Assembly (NCBI GenBank): GCA_022575985.1
Contig: JAKSXM010000156.1
Coordinates: 1,302,001-1,366,000 of the forward strand
Origin: Anagrus nilaparvatae
Lineage: Eukaryota; Arthropoda; Insecta; Hymenoptera; Mymaridae
Reading direction: 5' to 3'
DNA: 64,000 bases
The notes under the pieces were generated by a model that made no database searches, was not told the origin of the DNA, and was given only the letters and a program-made list of their open reading frames with translations. Shown piece after piece: positions 23,603-35,660 of the stretch (positions are counted from its first letter, which is position 1; the number at the start of each line of letters is the position of its first letter). Both the position numbers and the translations under genes were made by a program.

Positions 23603-24244
23603 TACTACTGTAACCGATGATATTTCACAACCATTTATTTTAAATAATTGGAAACAATAAAAAATTAAGTTCAGCTCCAATTCTGGTCAATAAAATATTA
23701 TTTTTACTTTTATTATGGTATTAAGACCTAATATTTTTTTCAAAAATTTTTTTATCAAAAAATCTCAAGCTACTTTTTTTTTTTTAATTTGAATGCAATA
23801 CCTCATTTTTTTCCATGAAAGTACTTAAATTTGAAATAATGGTTTTTACTCGATATCTCGAATCTGATAATTTTTTAAAATTTTATTTCCCAAAATTTTT
23901 GTCACAAAAAAATACAAAAAACGCCATTTTTTTCTCTTTGGACGTAGTACCTAATTTATTTCAATGGGAGTACCAGTTTTAGGAACCTCGTCTTTATTAT
24001 ATTAAAAACACGATTATTTTTTTTATTTTTGTACCTAGTACCTAATTTTTTCCGATGAAAGTACTCATATCTAGAATTATCTCGAATCGGATACTTATAA
24101 TTTCTTGAAAAGTTTGTTCTCAAAATTTTTTGCATACAAAAATAAATGAAACAGTAATATTTTTTTTTTTGGGACGCAGTACTTAATTGTTTACTGTAGT
24201 ATGATAGATCATTAAGAACATTTTGTTATTGTTAATGAGGAACC
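23438..24244. mobile_element. ~0.8 kb element with palindromic ends and TG microsatellite
   Basis: The left end is a near-palindrome GGTTCCTCATAGAGGAACC (23438-23456). The right end is ATGAGGAACC (24235-24244), giving inverted GGTTCCTCAT termini. A (TG)n run covers 23553-23598. The rest contains two or three degenerate direct units built around 'aatttttccatgaaagtact'-like words near 23810, 23950 and 24040. It is probably a non-autonomous transposon whose microsatellite is an intrinsic part; superfamily not assigned. Confidence 0.5.
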
Positions 24245-27104
24245 ATAGTGCCAATTATTTGGCAGCGTTTTTTTTGCTGTAACCTATAATAGACTTTACA
24301 CTTTCAATTGGCACAAGTAGATTTTATTTTTGTGCTAAAGGCAAATAATTTATTTTTTGATATATTAAAACTAAACTCTCATGTAATTTAAAAGGATAAA
24401 GAGTTATATCCTATACACCAGACATAAAATAGTAAAAACTAACCACTATATAATAGAATATACTTTTCGTACCCATAACTATAGATTGTAATTTTTTGTC
24501 CCAAATGTCATGGCCTTCCCTTATAAGTAAACTTTTACTTTGCAAATACTAGGCCAATTAATTTTAAGTACAGAATCCTATATGGAGAAAATAGGCTGAA
24601 AATATCTTTATAAAAAATTTTTTTTTTATTCTGAAGGATTAATTTTTTTAAAAATATAATTATTACATAAAATTGTGAGGTGTTTTTTATCTACAAAAAA
24701 TTTTATGTAAAATACAAAGGATAATAAATTTAAAAAAGAAAACAATAGATAAAAGTTAAATATGTAAAAGTAAAATAAAAGATATTTTTTAAAAGATAAA
24801 ATGAAAAAAAAAAAATAATGTGAAAAGAAGAAAAAAAAATATAAACAATTCACCCTAGAAGGACACGCGCCTTTAAAAGTTACTAAGTTAATCAATAGAA
24901 TATCCCGCATTATTTACCTCTTGTTTTGCCTGCTTATCTTCAGGGGGTTCTATTAATTATCATTTAAAAAGAATATAATAAAAACTTCTTTTTTTTTTTA
25001 ATGATTTTACCTGATGAATTAATTAAAAATAAAATATATCTTATTTGTATGTATGGAGTAGAAGAGTGCAGCTTCTGAAGTAAAATTTTAGAAATGCAAG
25101 ATGATAAAAGTATCGAACGTTACACTTTTTTACGTTTCATATGAATGTCATATACATAATTATCTTGTAAGATTACATAATTTTAGTGCAGCAGGAGTGT
25201 AACAACGGGTGGTTTCAATTTTTATTTTTTTCATGTTTATTCAACAAGGACATTATAATATTGTTAAACAGGAATGTTGTTTCAAACGTGTATACCATCG
25301 TGTTAAAAATCGATTTTATAAATTCATTTTTTATATTAAAAAATATTCATTTAATATGAATCATGTGTGCATAGTTTTAATTTGGCTTATACAAAAGCAA
25401 TTGAATGTTAGGAATATGGAGGTTTTCTGGTCAGATTCTGGTCAGAATATCAGCGCTCAGTTTTTGTTGTAGTAAAATAAAAATTTTTGTTTAATTTTCG
25501 GAGACCTCAAGAAATTTTACTAATGTCTCTTTTTCAGCCAAATTTAGATGTATCTGAAACATTGTACAAAAAACGATAAAATTTAAAAAATTAAAAACAT
25601 CGATATTATGATAAAATAAAATTACCCAACCAAATTTTTAGATTTACTCTGTTTCGTTTTGTACAATATTCCAGAAATATTAAAAATTTTTCTGAACAAA
25701 GAAATTATTTTTAGAAAATTTGTTTATCTTAAATGTATAATTTCGGCTAAAATGGTAAACATTTTTCGCGAACTTTAATAAAAGCTTATAATGCATTTAA
25801 GTTTTAATAAAATAAATGATATTTCAAAAATTTGAGTCATTTTTTTATTATATTGCATTTTAAAAAAACATGAACAATGTTCTAGATAGTATAATTTATT
25901 CAAATATTGACTGATAAATTTCTGCTTGTTTTCAATATTTTATTAAAACTTTTATCAAAACTGCATTATAAGCTTTTAGAACTCGTACATTATTCTTCTA
26001 CATTATAAAAAAGAAAAGTTTACAATTTTCGCCAAAATACTTAAAAATATCATTTTCCCAAGTCAGGGCAGAAAAGTGTTTTCGACCCGCTAGAATAAAA
26101 AATGTCAAACTAAACTTGTTGCAAAAATGTTTGATATGTTGAATACGTATACGCTCTTCAGCTCTGCGTCAATGTATTTCGCCCTCAGGCCCAAAAGCCT
26201 TCAAATTTAGCAAAAATAAACTTTTTTCTAGCCGATAAATACGTGTTTTCTGGCTACTGAAAGCCAAAATTGATCCCAATTTAATGTTAAAGATTAATTA
26301 ATAGAAAGATAAATAAGGTTTAAGATAAACTTTTGTCAATTTTATATTTTAAAATAGCATAATTATATTTTTATTAATAAGAAAATAATAAAAAAACGAA
26401 ATGTGTATATGAAAGTTTCTAAAGAAAACAAGCTGATAAAATTTGTAGATTCATATAGGAATCATTTGATATTTTATTTTCTTTAACAATTTTTTAAAGT
26501 AAACATTTCATTATCAAAACAGTAAGTATAATACCTTTATGTGCTTTGTAAAAAGTAAATTGAAAGGTAAAAAGTCGCCGTGAGAACCATTAAAATGACG
26601 TTGTAATGTCCAGTTTTTTGTTATTTTAATAAGTAAAAACTTATTTTCAGCTTTAAAATAAAAATATACTTTTTTTCAAATATTCTTTATTACAGAAACT
26701 ATAACTTCACATGAAATATAATGCTTGTAATAAAGTTAAGCACATAAATTAGGCCAACTATGTCACTTTTAATTTTTGATAGTTTGTAGGCATTCCATAA
26801 TAAACACAACTGTAAGCACATTTGCATTAAAAATGTTGTACAGAAACAGTTTTATCGTATTTAAAAATTTTCTAGACGAAGACTGTCTTTGGGTCCTCGA
26901 ATTGCTTCAAGTTGTGAGAGTTGCTTTATTATTGCTGAAAAAATATCCCTCATACCTTGGTTGAATGGTCCTCCTGTGGCAAGGAACAGAGAACTCCAAT
27001 AAGATTGGGATTCTCGGGGTATCTTTCAAATAACACTGCAACCTTACTTTTTTTAAAAATAACTCCTCGTTGCTCTCATTTTTTTCTGCAAATGTCATCT
27101 TTCC
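24245..27104. other. Intergenic, no supported gene
   Basis: AT-rich spacer. Open frames of 62-94 codons here are low-complexity (Phe/Lys/Asn-rich), lack splice partners and do not resemble known proteins. 26090-26270 is less AT-rich and may be old repeat sequence. Confidence 0.5.
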
Positions 27105-27365
27105 AGCCCCCTAACTTGAAAATTAAGGAGGGGGGGTCAAATGAGAACATGTTCACTTATAACAGTTTTAATATATTCTCCTTAATTATTATAAGTTTTA
27201 GACCGAAATTATTATAAATCCTAAAGTATTCTAAGCTCTTGTTCTTAACAGGGCCTGATGCGGCCCTTACTCCCACTTCAAATTATTCTATAGGTCTCTA
27301 AATTGAAAATGTTCTAAGTCCATTTGACTCCCCCCTAAAATGTCAATTTAACCCCCCCCCCCTAA
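27105..27365 (+). repeat. Copy of the 'attattctaagtc' dispersed family
   Basis: Units 'gaccgaaattattataaatcc' and 'aagtattctaagctcttg', then 'attgaaaatgttctaagtcc', precede a C-rich block with a run of about eleven C at about 27352-27362. The same order occurs in the copies at 19.7, 60.5 and 62.8 kb. Confidence 0.5.
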
Positions 27366-27803
27366 AAGCGTTTTTAAATTTCGGATTAAATTAATTTAAA
27401 TTATAATTATTGCCTGAAAGGTGTCATTTGCGAGAGCACATAAAAATGTTAGAGACCTATGTAAAACTATATAGGCAATTTATAATTTTTCAGCACTGAA
27501 AAATTGTTTATTTTGAGCCGCATTTGGTTCATTGAATATTACAATAGTAAAATTAGTGATGAAAAATTTTGGTTTACTGGGCTCAGAAGATAATACTCTC
27601 CTTGTAACTCCTTATAAATAAATTTGCAGCAAGCGGAATTTTTTTCCTTGTTTTTTTCGATTGCATATATAATATTATATTATATGATTTGAAACTTGAA
27701 GGAGACTTTAAAATAATTGCAAACTATTTTTAAAACTGCTAAAATTAACGAATTCTTATGTGCCAGGGAAAATAAGTATACTATAGCTTCTATAAAAGTA
27801 TTA

Positions 27804-28229
27804 CACTGTAAAAAGTAACTTTCTTATATTAAAAAAAAAATTAGAACATTTTCGAAAAATTTGTAAATACATATTCGAAAAAAATCGTAAATTCACTAAA
27901 TTTAGTATATTAACAAAAAATTCGAGTATTCTTGATTTTTTTTTTGTGAATTCGCAAGAAAAATTGATAATTTACTATTTTTTTTCGAAAATTTATAAAA
28001 AATAGTTGTAAATTACCGAAAATTAGTTGTGAATTTACAACTTTTTTCGTAAAATCACAAAAAAATTCGAGAATTCTCCAATTTTTCGATAATATACTAA
28101 ATTTAGGAAATTTACGATTTTTATCGAATATTTACAAAATTTTTTGAAAATTTACTAATTTTTCGAAAAATTTCTTTTTTTTTTTTGTAAATCTACTTTA
28201 GTACTCTACGAAAGTTACTTTTTACAGTG
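27804..28229. mobile_element. Tc1/mariner-type MITE with TA duplication
   Basis: Exact 20-bp inverted ends CACTGTAAAAAGTAACTTTC (left) and its reverse complement (right, 28210-28229) are flanked by TA at 27802-27803 and 28230-28231. The interior is very AT-rich with many 'ttcgaaaa' and 'gtaaatt' words and no open frame. The TA target and the size (426 bp) fit Tc1/mariner-derived MITEs. Confidence 0.75.
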
Positions 28230-28231
28230 TA

Positions 28232-29227
28232 GCCATTGAAATTAAATTTATTCTAAATCCCTAAAAATCTCTAAACTTAAAAACCTAATTTATATTGTGA
28301 TAGTATCAGATTATTTTATACAATGATTTATTATTTAAAGTTGTTAAATACTGATTAACAAATTTCATAAACTTATCTAAAAAGTAATAAAACACTTTTA
28401 AAAAATAAATGCTTACTTATTAGTGATTATGTTTTTTAGGTTCGTACAATAGAAAAATTTTTATAGTTTTTATTTCTATTTACAAGATTTTTAAAGTTAA
28501 TAAATTTGTTTTATTATCAAACAATAATCGTAAATTAAAAAAAAAAAAAAAATTATAACAGGTTTTTGTTCATAAAACAATAAAAAAAAATAGAAAACGA
28601 ATTATCATTGTATATTTGTCAAATTAGTATAGTGTTGAAGTGTGCGCAGGTACTAAAAAAAAAACCAGATTTATTATTTTTTTATTTTTAAGGGAGACAG
28701 TCATGTAAATACCCAGATATGTAAATAATACACCTATATAAATTAAAAAATGAGACCTTGTAACACAATTTAAGAAATTTTATAATTAACCGTGAAAATA
28801 TTTTTATGTTAAAAAATAAAGAGAAATAAATGCATTTCATTGTTTTAAAATAAAAAAGCGTAAGAAATTAAATGATAATTTTTTAAATTAAACATAATAA
28901 CGAGCTTTTATAATATAATAATAAACCGTAGAAAATTAATAATTTTTTTTCATGTTTTAACAATGAGTCTAATTAAAAATCAGTTAGTATTAGACTATCT
29001 AAGCTTAAATTGATTTTGAAATTTCTTTTTACAAGGTTTTAAAAATACAATCAAACGGATTGATTTCAAGTTTGAAAAATTCAGTTTTTGTCGTTATGTG
29101 GATGTGCCCTGTGAATTTAAGTCCAAAATGGCTGTACCTTCCGTTGGAACAATATTTTTTTTGGTCTCTATTTTTTGGGCAGTGGTATATACCCTGATGA
29201 ATTCTTTATTTTATTAATTTTATGAAT
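28232..29227. other. Intergenic, nothing recognised
   Basis: AT-rich spacer with homopolymer A/T runs. No repeat structure or coding segment could be supported. Confidence 0.5.
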
Positions 29228-29783
29228 TACTTCAGTCAATATACGGTTGAGGGTATAAAGTTTCCGAACACCACAAGATTTGGTGTATTATAAGTTTTTT
29301 GGGTTGCTGATCACAAATTTCGGGATCTTTCCTATGAGAAATGTACAGAACACTCTTAAATTTGCAATAACTACCTCTAAAAAGAACTTTAAGTTTCCAG
29401 AACCTGAACTTTAAGTCTCCAGATTTGGTACATATGAGTTTTTGAGTCGCTGATTACGAATTTCGGAGACTTTTTTTGGAAAAATTAATATTTGACCCTT
29501 ATTACCTCTAAAAAGGGCATTTTTGATGTATTTTGCTTTTTTTTAAATTTAAGGGTGAAGTATCAATTTTTAATAGACAGGACTCTGAAATTCGTGATCA
29601 GTGACCCAAATAACCCATGTGGACCAAATCCGGACACAGAAACCGCCAAAATATCTAAAATAGCTACTTTAGGGGTAGTTTTCGTTAATTTAAGGGTGAA
29701 ATATTTATTTTATAATAGACCAAACCTGGTAGTGTGCGGAAACCTTACACCCCTCCCCCACCCCCCGTATATTGATTGGAGTA
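29228..29783. mobile_element. MITE family member with TACTYCARTCAATATACGG ends
   Basis: The left end TACTTCAGTCAATATACGG and the reverse-complemented right end TACTCCAATCAATATACGG are inverted repeats. Inside are units around 'gggttgctgatcacaaatttcgg', first direct and then inverted ('ccgaaat' / 'gatcagtgacccaaataaccc'), giving a partial fold-back. AAT flanks both ends, a weak candidate duplication. Related copies lie at 38872 (plus strand) and in chico intron 3 (minus strand). Confidence 0.6.
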
Positions 29784-30132
29784 AATATTTTATTTCTGTT
29801 TTTCACAAAGCGTTACCGATATATTCAAAATTTACCAAAAATAGGTTCAAAAATTTCTGAAAATAGTAACTGATGATAATTCTTTCTTTGAGTTTTTAAG
29901 TACTATTTAAAAGTACACAGGAAAACAAAGTTTTAAAAACTTTAAGGTCAATTAGAAGAAAAGAATCCCAATTTTTAAGAAATTCGTATTTTAAATTTCC
30001 CGTTAGTTTTTCCGACTTGCTCGAGGTTTTTCAAAAAAACTAAAGAAAATTCTGCCATCAGTTTTTTTCAGCTTCATTCAGCGAGCGTAAAAAAATTAAT
30101 ATTAAAAAGTTTGCTCAAATTTTATTGCTAAA

Positions 30133-30355
30133 AATGGGCGCCAGTCAAAACTCAGAACTGCTGTTTAGCATTATCGGCACCTTTTAGATCAATTTTTTTA
30201 AAGAATAATCAATATAAAGAAAAAACTGCATATTGTAATATTAATTTTAAAAATAATTAGGTGTATTTTATAATGAAAACTTCTTTCTGTATTTCGAAAT
30301 TTCTGCCTGATGCCGATTCTGCTAAACAGCAGTTCTGAGTTTCGACTGGCGCCCC
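30133..30355. repeat. Inverted repeat with ~46-base arms
   Basis: The left arm (30133-30180, beginning 'atgggcgccagtcaaaactc') and right arm (about 30310-30355, ending 'gagtttcgactggcgcccc') are reverse complements with three or four mismatches, including 'aactgctgtttagca' / 'tgctaaacagcagtt'. The AT-rich loop is about 130 bases. Likely a small fold-back transposon. Confidence 0.6.
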
Positions 30356-32446
30356 TAAAAATTTTAGTTGAATTTTCAAAAATCAAATAAAAGCTGCCGT
30401 TTGGAAACCTTTGAATATAGAACCTTCAAAAGTTACATGGTATTATATTTTTCTACATACTGAACCCAGTACAATCGGTTTTTTCAAAATCCCAGACTTT
30501 CATTTATCCTTTAGGCCAGTTTCTCTAAAAATTACTCATACAATCCGCTTTTCACGAGCGGATTTCCGCTAGCCACAGGCAGAATTTTTTATCAGAAACC
30601 GAGTACTATGTATACCTAAGTAGTATACAGTTTCCATAACACACTGTTTTTATTTTTGTTATCAAAATTGTAATTATGTAACTGACTTTAAAAAGAATAC
30701 AATTACAAAAAAAAAAAACAATAGAAATAGATAAAGTTTTTAAAAATTTACAAAATAAATTAAAATAAAAGTTAATCCTACTCGTTACAAAGATTGACGT
30801 AACAAAAGAAAAAAGGATAAATTTCTGAAATAATTATAAAACCAAAAAAAAAAAGAAGAAGAAAATACATAATAATTACAGTACTAAATACGTATTTAAT
30901 AAAAATTAAAAATTAAAATTTTATTCTTAACTCTTTCATATGGTAGTCAAAAAGTATCAGAATTACAATATGTTATGTTAATTAAGATAATAAAGATCTA
31001 AAATTGCATGAAAATATGTTATTATTAAAAATAAAACAATGAAAAAAAGGTCCTTATTATATATTAGGGTTATGTAAAAAAGTTAAAGAAAAAAAAACTG
31101 TTAGAAGATTATAAACTGTGACAATCCTTTTGTTTTCATCTTAAACACATTTATTATATAATAGAAACAATATATTGTATAATAATTGGAAACAAATTTC
31201 CTTTTTTCCTCTTTAAGTAATACCAGATTGTGACAATAATAGCGTTACGAATTATCCTTATAAAGGGGTTTTTTTTGTTCTTCTTTATTTTAAACAAAAA
31301 CATACATTTGTATATAATTATTATAATAATAAGGAACAAATTTATCAACATCAGTTAAAAATTTTTTGAAAAAAAAAGGGTTGACTTTTTAATATTTATT
31401 TATGGTAATTTTATTTTCTCCCATTATAAGTCTAATAATGATTATTTATTTATTCGTTATTATTATACTCTTTTGCAAATTTGCTACTGTTAAAGTAAGT
31501 ACTTTTTATTGTTTCAGAATGACTCCTTGCATATACAGAAGATTTTTTAAATGAATAATATTTGTGTCGCCATATTATTCTAAATACAGACAGATTATTC
31601 TTTTATTTTTGATCTTCTAAGCAGATAACATTTTTTCAATTTGCATCTAAGTTGTAGTAATTTCTTACTGTTTATATACAATTTATTTCATTTTTAAAAA
31701 CTTTTAATATGAGTTGCTATACTACCTCTTTTTTTAGAATATTTTAAAATATTGAATTACACCAATTTTTTATACAACTATTTTGGTTCAGTAGTTATAA
31801 TTAACTTTGTATTTGACTGAAATCAAATGAAATTTATGCAAAAAATTTTAATTTGACTCATAGCAGGTAGGTTTTTTTTTAAATAGCAGTTTTTTCAAAA
31901 ACTTTATTTATAAATGATGGCTATAATTTCACAAATCAATATGGATTAAAGCGTCACGTGTAAGGAGGTTAAATAGTAGGGGGTTTGGTTACCCGAATTT
32001 CGGATACCTAAAAGTTCGAGCTTCTTTTAAATAGAGTTGGGTCTGATCAAGTTTCGGGAAAAAGCCCAAAATTTTTCGAAAAAGGACTGCAGGTACGTAG
32101 TTAAAAATAATTGGTTGGCTAAAAATCCGAAAAAATCAGAATCTCAGGTTGTTGGGGTGGATACCCGAAATTTCGAGTAACAGCACATCCCAAGTAAACA
32201 AGACTTCAAAAAATTTCAGATACTGATTAACATAAAAAAATTTTTCAACCTTGTTTCATCAACTAGTACCTGATTAAAAAAGCGCATTTTTATTAACCTT
32301 ATTCCAGTTAATTTACGATACGTTTGAGATACTTAAATTATAGTTTTCTCGCCACTGACAAGAAAAATTTTTTAAGCCTCCGCATAACAAAAATGCATAT
32401 TTCAGGTAAAGCACCACACTGAAATACTGACATCTTAAATTCATAA
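30356..32446. other. Intergenic, no supported gene
   Basis: Mostly AT-rich spacer. A small imperfect inverted pair, 'ggttacccgaatttcggat' (31986) and 'ggatacccgaaatttcgag' (32158), suggests an old repeat at about 31.97-32.19 kb. No coding signal was seen. Confidence 0.45.
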
Positions 32447-32618
32447 CGCGCAAGATTAAAATATGCCAATAAAATATATTCCATTGATTCAATAGAAACT
32501 TCATTAATTTATAAAGCCAACTCCAGTGAATGAATAGAATTGTCGATTAATTTTTTTAATTAATGGAATTTCTATTAAATCAATGGAATATTTTATTCGC
32601 ATATTTTAATGTCGCGCA
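32447..32618. repeat. Fold-back with ~60-base arms
   Basis: The left arm (32447-32510: gcgcaagattaaaatatgcc, then 'ccattgattcaatagaaact') pairs with the right arm (32558-32618). The latter, reverse-complemented, reads 'gcgcgacattaaaatatgcg' and then 'ccattgatttaatagaaatt'. Weaker pairing continues outward to about 32404 and 32655. Confidence 0.6.
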
Positions 32619-32853
32619 TCATTGATTCAAAGGTATTAGTTTTTAAGTGCAGTACTTTTTTTAGTATACTATTTTATATTTATATATAGGTACAAAATAT
32701 TCCTTACAGCCGCTTGTAAACCAAAATTGTTTACACTTCAGAAGCTGCTTAATGACCCAAAAAAATATAAGTTGCTGGAAATGTCTGAAATGGTAAGTAC
32801 TCTAAAATTTTGAGGACTTTGATTAAAAATTGTAATCAAACGTTTTGACATAT

Positions 32854-33144
32854 CACTGAAAAAAAATCCACTTGTAGTTAGCGGCAATTCGTTTTATTGC
32901 TCAAATAATTGCAAATTACCTAAAATGTAAAGAAACTTATAAAAAAAAAAATTTTTGCGCTCTCTACTCATTTATGATATGCTCTCTGCGGTATAAGGAA
33001 CAAAAAAAATTCTTAAAATGAAAGAAAATTTTTTTTTAATTTTCTTTACATTTCAAGTCGTTTTCAATCGTTTGAGCAAAAAAAAAATCCGGTAATCCTA
33101 AAAAGAATAATTCCGCTTACCATAAACGGATTTCTTTTTCAGTG
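32854..33144. mobile_element. MITE with CACTGAAAAA ends
   Basis: The left end CACTGAAAAAAAATCC and the reverse-complemented right end CACTGAAAAAGAAATCC pair, followed by 'gtTAGCGG' / 'gtAAGCGG'. The inner arms 'aaaatgtaaagaaa' and 'tttctttacatttcaag' also pair. The same plan occurs at 19485. No target duplication is obvious. Non-coding. Confidence 0.55.
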
Positions 33145-33994
33145 AGGGAATCTTTATTTCAACACCGGTTATAAATATTATCTTGTTCAGCATGTCGCAT
33201 GCAATCGCATATTTTACATCTCTGCTCTTAAAATTATCACCGATGCTTATGTTTATCAGTGCCATACAATATCGATTAAGAGCATTCGGTTATAAAAAGA
33301 AGGTTAAAAAAATTTGTTTATTCATAAAACGACTTATATTATGCTAAAATCTGCAGACATTTAACCCATTAAAAAGACTTTTAAAAGTTTTTTTTTCTTT
33401 ACAAAAATCTAAATCATAAAATTATATGAACATGACCTGGTCTAATATAAATAATTCTGTAGATGAGAACAGTTTACAAGACTGTCTTAAAATAAAGAAA
33501 AAAAAAAACTTAAGTAGGCTCATAATGTCATTTAATTATCTTTTGTCGTTTAATTTCTATCATCAAAGAAGCTTTCTCCTTATATTACAGTCATTATATT
33601 TTTTAAATCACTTTAGCTTATCGACACTAAAAAAGCTCTTATATCTTTGTAGACACAAATTCTGCATTTGTTTGTGTAGACGATAAGAATTATTATTAGC
33701 AAATTTAATATAAAGATAATTTTTTATTAGACACGAGCTTAATATAGCCGCAATTTATAAAAATAAATGATATTCAATATGTATTAGTAAAAAATCAGAA
33801 TTTGGTTCCTCTGAGAAGTGTCAATAATCTTTTAAAAAACTACCGCTCTCTTGTTATACTTCCACAAGTCGGTATTGTTGATACAATTGATACATTAACG
33901 ATGAAATATTAAAGATATACGATATTATTTAATGTGTTTAGTCTATATAAATTATTTGGAGTATATTTGAATGTCAATGTTATTCTTTCCTTTT

Positions 33995-34467
33995 TTAAGA
34001 GCATTCCGTGTGCTCTACTATACGTCGATAATCTGGTAAGAATTTAGTAAAAAAACCGCTGATTTGCTTTCCAAGTTTTCTCAGCGGAAAAACGTTGGAT
34101 CAAAATTTCCTCTTACAGGAAGTTTTGTTTTTCAATAATCTCGAGCGCGCAACTATTATTTTTTGGAAAATTAATAATTTTTCGCAAGTATTAGAAAATA
34201 AAGTAAAGAGGTTTTCTGACAAGCATTTTTGCAGAACGCGCGCAAGTTAAAAGTTGAACTTTATTTTCTGACATTTGCAAAAAAATTTCAATTTTCCAAA
34301 AAAATAATAGTTGCGCGCTCGAGATTATTGAAAAACAAAACTTCCTGTAAGAGGAAATTTTGATCCAACGTTTTCCCGCTGAGAAAACTTGGAAAGCAAA
34401 ACAGGGGTTTTTTTACTAAAACTTACCAGATTACCGACGTATAGTAGAGCACACGGAATGCTCTTAA
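33995..34467. mobile_element. Fold-back element bounded by TTAA
   Basis: Long arms of about 175 bases (33995-34170 and about 34288-34467) are nearly perfect reverse complements. They start TTAAGAGCATTCCGTGTGCTC, followed on both sides by 'tactatacgtcg', 'ccaagttttctcagcgg', 'gttggatcaaaatttcctct' and 'gcgcgcaactattattttt'. TTAA stands at both boundaries (33995-33998 and 34464-34467), as with piggyBac-type targets, although the termini themselves are not typical piggyBac ends. No open frame was seen. Confidence 0.7.
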
Positions 34468-35159
34468 GCTTTCGCTTCCTGATGATATTTAATATTAGAA
34501 ATAAAATCGTATATGTCTACCTGTTTTACTGTTTACTGCTCTAATGTTACTCATTTTTAAATAAATGTGTGTGTAACCTTTAAAAAAAATGAGATTAATA
34601 GAAATTGTTTTAACAAACGTATCGAGTAATTTCATTTTTTTTTAGTGTTTTTTAAGATAGAATAAATTTATCATATTCTAAACAATTGATAACATACGGA
34701 ATTTTACAGCTGCATTTTTTTAAAACTATTTTAACACGTATGTGATATGCTTGGTAAGATTTTCTTTGAAAAAAAAATTATCTAAAAAATGTAGTAAGTA
34801 TAACAAAAAATTTTAAATTTACCTGTTTTTAATAATCAGGAAGCATTAAATTTTTTTTTTTTTTTTCGTTTTTATTTTTATATCTTCACACATTTTAAAG
34901 TGTAATAAAATTTTTATTATTTTGGACTACTTATGGAAAAATGGCCTTGATTATTGAAATTTTATAGTGTTTTAGACTATAAAAATTTAAACTGTTTTTA
35001 TGTGGAATTTTAGGATTACTCAAATAAAATTGGATAAAGTTCTAGGTAAAATTTTTGATCTTTGGAAGATAATATAAACTACTGAAAAAAAGTCCCCAAA
35101 AAAGTACGCTGTCAAGTTTTAGACTTCGGCATTAAATTTTAATGGGATATTTCAATTAT
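34468..35159. other. Intergenic, nothing recognised
   Basis: AT-rich spacer between two fold-back elements. No coding or repeat structure could be supported. Confidence 0.45.
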
Positions 35160-35660
35160 GATACGGGTACCTAAGAAAAATAATTTTTCAATTTCAAAAA
35201 ACTTACTGATTTCCGTTGGAATTAAACCTATAGCGAGACCTATAGGCAACGTCAGGCCCCCGAAAACCTATAAGAACCGTTTTTCATTGTTTTTTAAAGA
35301 TTTTATTTAATTTCTCCGACCAATAAACAGATAATATTCCGCTCATATATGTTGGAATACTTAACATTACACCACTTTTGAAGAAAATTTTTTTTTTGAG
35401 TCTTTAGGGCCCCTTTAAGACCCTGAATATAAATTTTAGTTTTTCGAAAATTTTTTTTTATAGTCCTGTTGGAAAGAAAAATTATATTTTTTATTTTATT
35501 TAGAAAATTTCCTGGAGGCGGAACCATTTTCTACTACCCAAAAATTCAAAATCTTCTCAGCCGTTTACCCGCGCTTTTTTAACTGCTATAAAATTTTTAT
35601 TTTAAACAGTTTATTGTTGTGCAAAAAATGTTAAGGCATAGTTAGCTATGCAATATTATT
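35160..35660. repeat. Smaller copy of the 40.4-42.5 kb fold-back family
   Basis: The first part (to about 35420) matches 40520-40760 in the same orientation: 'tttccgttggaattaaacct', 'ttaaagattttatttaatt', 'tttagggcccctttaagacc'. The second part (about 35530-35660) matches the reverse complement of 40960-41070: 'attcaaaatcttct', 'aacagtttattgttgtgc'. It is therefore a rearranged or internally deleted relative. Confidence 0.6.

Noticed and set aside
24626..24910. 94-codon Phe/Leu-rich frame on the minus strand
   Set aside because: Poly-Phe/Lys composition from A/T runs; no domain, no exon structure.
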